From Corallium rubrum (lineage: Eukaryota > Cnidaria > Anthozoa > Scleralcyonacea > Coralliidae): a DNA stretch of 64,000 nt. The number at the start of each line of letters is the position of its first letter. Position 1 is the first letter of the stretch. Below, piece after piece: positions 59,605 to 64,000 of the stretch. Under the pieces are notes generated by a model. That model saw only the letters and a program-made list of their open reading frames with translations, ran no database searches and was not told where the DNA came from. The position numbers and the translations under genes were made by a program. Location of the stretch: positions 5,922,495-5,986,494 of the forward strand of contig OZ036014.1 of NCBI GenBank assembly GCA_964035015.1, read 5' to 3'.

Positions 59605-60230
59605 TTGACGCACCACAGTTGTTGGTTTTTACCTTAAATGTTCACTTCCGGTCATTCCGGTCAACAAACAACTTCGATTTCATTTGCAGTCGCAAACAGA
59701 AATTAAATTTTCGTGATATCGGCTTCTATTGTGCGACAAAATTAGGTAACTTAGACCCTTTATCATGGTAATCATAACAAAACCATAAATACCTAAAGAA
59801 AGTTCGATCTCAATCAGCAATACATAAACTACTTCTACTATTTCTGAACGACTTTTGAGCGGTCGGCCCATGGTCTAATAGCGGTTTAATTTTGACACTT
59901 AACAGGCGTACCGCTTCTTGAATGAAAATTCACCGTTGAAGATACCAACGTCGTGGGGTATATACACTAAATTGAATCACCGACTACATATATAGCGCCC
60001 GTTAAAATAGTAAGTACTGTTTAGACTAGATGGAAAAGTTGTCCAGCAATCCGCGTATTTAGAGACAGAAAAACCCGTCAACATCTGTAGGCGTGCTTTA
60101 TGCTTTAATGCTTTAATGCTTTAATGAAATACTCCTAAATCAGTGTTACACTATATACTAGGAGGTTTACAAGAGGGAAAGTCTTACCCTGTTTTGTCGG
60201 TATAAAGCGATGCAAAACTAGTAGCTTAAA
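59605..60230. other. Intron and pre-exon sequence of gene 3
   Basis: Homologous to 9740-10380 and 20500-20940. A tctttaatgc-type 9-bp tandem (gctttaat, four copies) lies near 60098-60124. No gene. Confidence 0.5.
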
Positions 60231-60237
60231 TACTTAC

Positions 60238-60337
60238 GGTTCCTAGTGGAAGAGAAGGCCATTACTTGGCTCTTGTCCCAGGAAATTGCTCCAAAGATAG
60301 CTAAAAGCACAAGCATTTTTGGCAGACACATATTCAT
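60238..60337 (-). CDS. Signal-peptide exon of gene 3
   Basis: The ATG at 60337 gives MNMCLPKMLVLLAIFGAISW and continues to FSSTRN before donor AACC|GTAAGT, phase 1. It is the only signal exon for IgGFc exons 6, 5, 4 and 3. Confidence 0.75.
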
Positions 60338-60412
60338 AGCAGTCAAAAACGTCTTCGTCGCCACGATCTCAGGGACTTCGCAATAAGATCCACGACGTAA
60401 TAAGCTAAGAAC

Positions 60413-60446
60413 AAAATAATTCTTAATGAAGAATTTTTATACTAAA
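60413..60446 (-). promoter_or_regulatory. Candidate core promoter of gene 3
   Basis: A shortened version of the AAGAATTCTT region (ttcttaatgaagaatttttatac). CCAAT-like gattggctgac is at 60597. Confidence 0.3.
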
Positions 60447-60660
60447 CAGTCGGTTATTTGCTTATTTGTTCTGTTTCAACGTGAAACATAAGAGATTTCC
60501 ATTTCCTTGGAAACATATCATGTTTCCCTTCGATACGTACATGTTTGTGCTCTAAGCCAATCACGTCTGTCAATTTCAAAATGGTTTAACTTCTATGATT
60601 GGCTGACCGCGGGAGGGGGAGGGGCTAACGTAAATATGTTAACCTGTGTAAAGTATGGTC

Positions 60661-61581
60661 GGCGTTAGATCATATTGAGTTAACGCACAGTGACGTCAGA
60701 ATTTTTATAGCAGCGGAAGTATTGAGATATGATACTTTGGAGTTTAGCCTGCCTTGCAGTTTTGATTTTGTAGTTCAACTTGCACTTTAAAAACGGCGGA
60801 GTAAGGCAAACCGATTTCTCATGTTTAGGTGCATTTGCCTAATATATGTTAAAAGTAATTTAATTGTCAAGTCCGTCAAGATACGTCTCAAAATACGCGT
60901 ATACTCTTTCGCTGGTTGATTGGAAAGAAGATTGACAAACAAAATATTAAATGTCTGATGACAAACAGAAAGCCGAAGCCAGAAGGCGGAACACTGGAAC
61001 TGGAAGAACGCAGACAAACGGTAGCTAATTCTGGATGTCTTCTTCGTTTCTTCAATAATTTCCTTGACATCCTTCTTTGGTGTTAAAAGAAGGACAGTTC
61101 ACAATAATTGAAATTACATTGATAAAATTAATAGATTACAGATGTTATATAAAAACTTCTGAAGAGAACTGCAGGAGGTACTGACATTTTATAGTGTAAG
61201 TGTGCCCGGCATAGCAACCTTTTTGGGGGGATTCTTGTCGAACTTCCACCGATTTGCCGCCTCGCGACGTCATTAGTAGTAATTTCGCAATTGGTAAGTT
61301 CGGTGATTGGCTGATTGCGTCTTTACCAAAATTCGATTCCTTTTAAACACGTCGCCATCCGGTGCAAGTTTCTTTCTTAAAATCTTCGAAAGCATGCGCA
61401 TTGAGTAATTCCTCCCTTGAAAGAAACAATAACTGCCCTTCGCTGTCATCCACCTCCTCCATTCTTGTTTTTTATTTAACTATGAAAGTTCTGACGTCTA
61501 ATCTATGGTGCTAATCCAGCATCATGATACTTCCGCTGCTGTAAAACTCTGACGTCACTGTACTCAATATGATCTAACGCC
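60661..61581. mobile_element. 921-bp element with ~60-bp terminal inverted repeats
   Basis: Ends ggcgttagatcatattgagt, cagtgacgtcagaatttt and agcggaagtat are inverted at 61520-61581. It breaks unit homology between a promoter-like region and exon Y. No recognised coding frame. Confidence 0.8.
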
Positions 61582-61671
61582 GAACACGTAATTTCTGGTC
61601 AAATGGTTTTAACGAACCAACAAGATTAAGAGATTAATAATTATATGAGATATCAATGAGAATAGACTTAC

Positions 61672-61735
61672 GTTTCTCTTCCGATATTCTTGGGCTCCTG
61701 TTCTTAGACATCTTTGCTCAACACAACGTCTTTCT
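61672..61735 (-). other. Exon Y, copy 4
   Basis: 64 nt, acceptor ttcttttgtttcag, donor GAAAC|GTAAGT. In phase 1: KKDVVLSKDV and stop. It would belong to a gene outside the window or be a 5' exon of gene 3. Confidence 0.35.
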
Positions 61736-61930
61736 CTGAAACAAAAGAAACCGTTTGCATATCAATATAGTCCTCGTTCATTTATACAACGCCATGTGAA
61801 TACTTAGGATTTGCATAAGACATCTTTGCTCAACACAACGTCTTTCTCTGAAACAAAAGAAACCGTTTGCATATCAATATAGTCCTCGTTCATTTATACA
61901 ACGCCATGTGAATACTTAGGATTTGCATAG
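61707..61930. repeat. 112-bp tandem duplication
   Basis: gacatctttgctcaacacaa to gtgaatacttaggatttgca occurs twice, almost identical. The second copy repeats the exon Y acceptor without its donor. Confidence 0.95.
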
Positions 61931-62482
61931 ATTTCCAATTTTTTTAAGGATTTTTTAGCGAAGTGTATAATATTTTTGAAAGTGAAACACGTACTCCTCG
62001 AGCTTCAATACAGATGCGACAATGGTTAGAGAATAATTCAAGGCTCGAAACAGCGGCCTGCCAATGGAAAGGCAGCAGGCCATATTTGAGAGATGGCAGG
62101 CGAAAAAAATTTTTAACTGCCAAGTCAAAAATAAAATGGCAGGCGAAATTCTATAGATGTGTTTCATTTCATTTGCTTACCACAACTGACAACTCCTATT
62201 CTTAATTATGTGAAAGTGTGAAACAATGATGAATGATCACTAGTGGAGATATTTTAAAATACAAAGTCAAGTAAGTGAAAGATATTTTAAACGATAGTTC
62301 TCTTCGATTCGTATTTGTGTTTACGATAATTTACGATCCGTTACGATCTCGATTGCAGGCGCGTACTAACGTCCAGCGGTATACTAGGTCCCAGGCTATC
62401 AGACAACACCGCCATTAATAGAAAACAAAATGGCGTCCAAGTCTCCTTGAGGCTTGAAAGCACTTTATAGAAAACTACTATT

Positions 62483-62626
62483 ATGGCAGCTACAGCAAGA
62501 AAGATTAAAAAATCTACTCTTTTGAAATGGGGAGTTGGGAATTGGCTAGAAATTGTAGACTCTGAGAGGCGTAAAGGTGAAGTTTTGGTAACTTCTGTGC
62601 GATGCAAACTGTGTGCAAAACCATAG
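62483..62626 (+). pseudogene. BED-type zinc finger protein, N-terminal part
   Basis: ATG at 62483 reads MAATARKIKKSTLLKWGVGN, then VRCKLCAK with a C-x2-C pair, and hits a stop created by the inserted palindrome. The frame resumes in register at 63356 (see that entry). Confidence 0.65.
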
Positions 62627-63355
62627 GTAGCCCAAGCACAATGTGTGATTCTATTTTATAATTGATTTATTTTATATGGCATAAAAATGCATACTGTTTA
62701 ATAGCATGTAACTGTTCATATCCTCTTTCATAAGATCAATATGTATCTATATGACTTGTTCATTGACCATAAAATTGAGCAGTGTTTTATTAATATAAAT
62801 AAATATACATGTACATTTAAATCTGCATTACCCCCTGCTGTGTTCACCTCGCTTAAACGTCGGATAAACATTGTTATATTACTATTTTTACCATAAAATA
62901 TACAGGAAAATCAAATTTACTGTTCAGACTAACTGCTTATTTAATATACCATGTAAGAGGGAAAATTCACACATATACTTACAACTTAGACAACTCTAGT
63001 TGTAAGTATATGTGTGAATTTTCCCTCTTACATGGTATATTAAATAAGCAGTTAGTCTGACCAGTAAATTAGATTTTCCTGTATATTTTATGGCAAAAAT
63101 AGTAATATAACAATGTTTATCCAACGGTTAAGCGAGGTGAACACAGCAGGGGGTAATGTAGATTTAAATGTATATTTATTTATATTATTAAAACACTGCT
63201 CAATTTTATGGTCAATGAACAAGTCATATAGATACATATTGATCTTATGAAAGAGGATATGAACAGTTACATACTATTAAACAGTGTGCATTTCTATGCA
63301 TATAAAATAAATCAATTATAAAATAGAATGACACATTGTGCTTGGGCTACTATGG
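62621..63355. mobile_element. 735-bp near-perfect palindromic element
   Basis: Arms of about 360 bp start CCATAGGTAGCCCAAGCACA and return as tgtgcttgggctactatgg, with a loop of under 20 bases near 62993. CAAAA flanks both sides (62616-62620, 63356-63360). It sits within the codons of the BED finger. Confidence 0.95.
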
Positions 63356-63526
63356 CAAAACATGAAAAGAAGCTAACAAGCGTGCGAAATTTCAACTATT
63401 GCTGGTGTCGGGGTACAACAAATGTGAAGAGAGATGATGTAAAAACCCACATGAATGGGGAACTACACAACCAAATAATAAAAATGCATGTCAAGAAAAC
63501 ATTCATTTCTTCATTAGTATATGCGA
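63356..63526 (+). pseudogene. BED-type zinc finger protein, continuation
   Basis: Right of the palindrome the frame gives KHEKKLTSVRNFNYCW, GTTNVKRDDVKTHMNGELH and IIKMHVKKTF. The pattern C-x2-C ... W-x3-GTTNVK-x3-V-x-TH ... H fits BED-like fingers of hAT-derived proteins. It is cut again by a 30-bp palindrome at 63527. Confidence 0.65.
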
Positions 63527-63556
63527 CCATAGTAGCCCAAGCTTGGGCTACTATGG
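63527..63556. repeat. Perfect 30-bp palindrome, fused ends of the 735-bp element
   Basis: CCATAGTAGCCCAAG followed by its exact complement. These are the two termini of the 62621-63355 element with no interior. Confidence 0.9.
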
Positions 63557-63639
63557 CAAAAATTTATTTGACCTGCCAAAAAATAATTAGGCTGTCAGGC
63601 CATATTTTTTTCTCTATTTCGAGCCCTGTTAGAGATGTT

Positions 63640-64000
63640 AAAAAGAAAACGGGCCATCCCACTAACCAGGCTAGCTCACTCATCTTGTGGTCAGATTTTT
63701 ATTAATTCCTCATCCAAATTTCAACCAAATTTAACCAAAATTGAAAGGGTTGGTCTTCTGGGGTTGGTACTTGGTCTGTGTTCAATCTTTTCACAAACTT
63801 TCACGAAAACCTATCCAGTATTTTGTGAGATATCCTGAAAACATCATTTTCACCGATAATTTGGCATTTGGAGCCTGGTGACAGACAGACTCACAGACAA
63901 ACAAACAAACAGAGGCAAAAAGCAAGTAAACATATATTTCAAGAAAACTAAAAAATATTAAAAAAATATTTACAAGAAATTTAAAAAAATTTCAAGAATA
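63640..64000. other. Window end, repeat-like tail, no gene
   Basis: tcacgaaaacctatccagta and gacagacagactcacagac, then aaacaaacaaac, resemble the tail of a retroelement; related text is at 18668-18705. Confidence 0.45.

Larger units (their letters stand above)
62034..63628 (+). mobile_element. hAT-like element carrying a BED-type zinc finger frame
   Basis: Ends aaggctcgaaa and (inverted) cagggctcgaaa; subterminal ggcaggc / gcctgcc text on both sides. TTAGAGAA (62026-62033) and TTAGAGAT (63629-63636) form a near-perfect 8-bp duplication. hAT elements make 8-bp duplications and often encode BED fingers. Confidence 0.6.

Noticed and set aside
61963..62205. 80-residue plus-strand ORF
   Set aside because: It overlaps the end of the hAT-like element and its subterminal repeats; composition gives no support for coding.

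Overview
The window is animal nuclear DNA: AT-rich, intron-rich and full of transposons. Six open exons encode the N-terminal domain of IgGFc-binding-protein-like (FCGBP-like) secreted proteins. With the abundance of MITEs, tRNA- and 5S-derived SINEs and Penelope-like debris, this points to a marine invertebrate, probably an anthozoan cnidarian (coral or sea anemone). The organism is an inference; no rRNA or mitochondrial gene is present to fix it.

The backbone is a tandem array on the minus strand. A repeat unit contains, in transcription order: a signal-peptide exon (60238-60337, 20948-21047, 10388-10487), a long TE-filled intron, one ~1.245-kb IgGFc-domain exon, one or more 39-42-nt micro-exons coding a Ser/Thr/Pro-rich linker, and a short possible terminal exon. 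IgGFc exons lie at 53905-55152, 42845-44092, 31550-32791, 26028-27269, 15264-16508 and 5768-7012. All six are open, divisible by three and phase 1-1. The signal exons end in phase 1 and the intact micro-exons are phase 1-1, so every block can join in frame. Only three signal exons exist for six domain exons. The simplest reading is three genes: a four-domain gene (about 60.3 to 21.9 kb) and two single-domain genes (about 21.0 to 11.5 kb and 10.5 to 2.4 kb).

Region by region. 1-4.8 kb: SINE end, Tc1/mariner transposase fragment, 5'-truncated LINE reverse transcriptase, tandem repeats and MITEs. 4.8-11.7 kb: gene 1. 11.7-22.2 kb: gene 2, with pentanucleotide arrays, a ~76-bp minisatellite, a hairpin MITE and a Penelope-like fragment. 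22.2-60.4 kb: gene 3, interrupted by a 5.4-kb CACTG-ended transposon carrying its own spliced gene (34.6-40.0 kb) and by a 2-kb (CAAA/CAAG)n array (46.35-48.4 kb). 56.1-64 kb: further repeats, a 9-bp-TSD element, and a hAT-like element whose BED-type zinc-finger frame is split by a 735-bp palindrome.

The encoded proteins would be secreted, possibly mucus- or matrix-associated. The domain number of the large gene and the linker length appear to vary by duplication of phase 1-1 exons and by loss of micro-exon splice sites. No prokaryotic operon, CRISPR array or viral genome is visible. All splice models come from reading the sequence and have no transcript support here.
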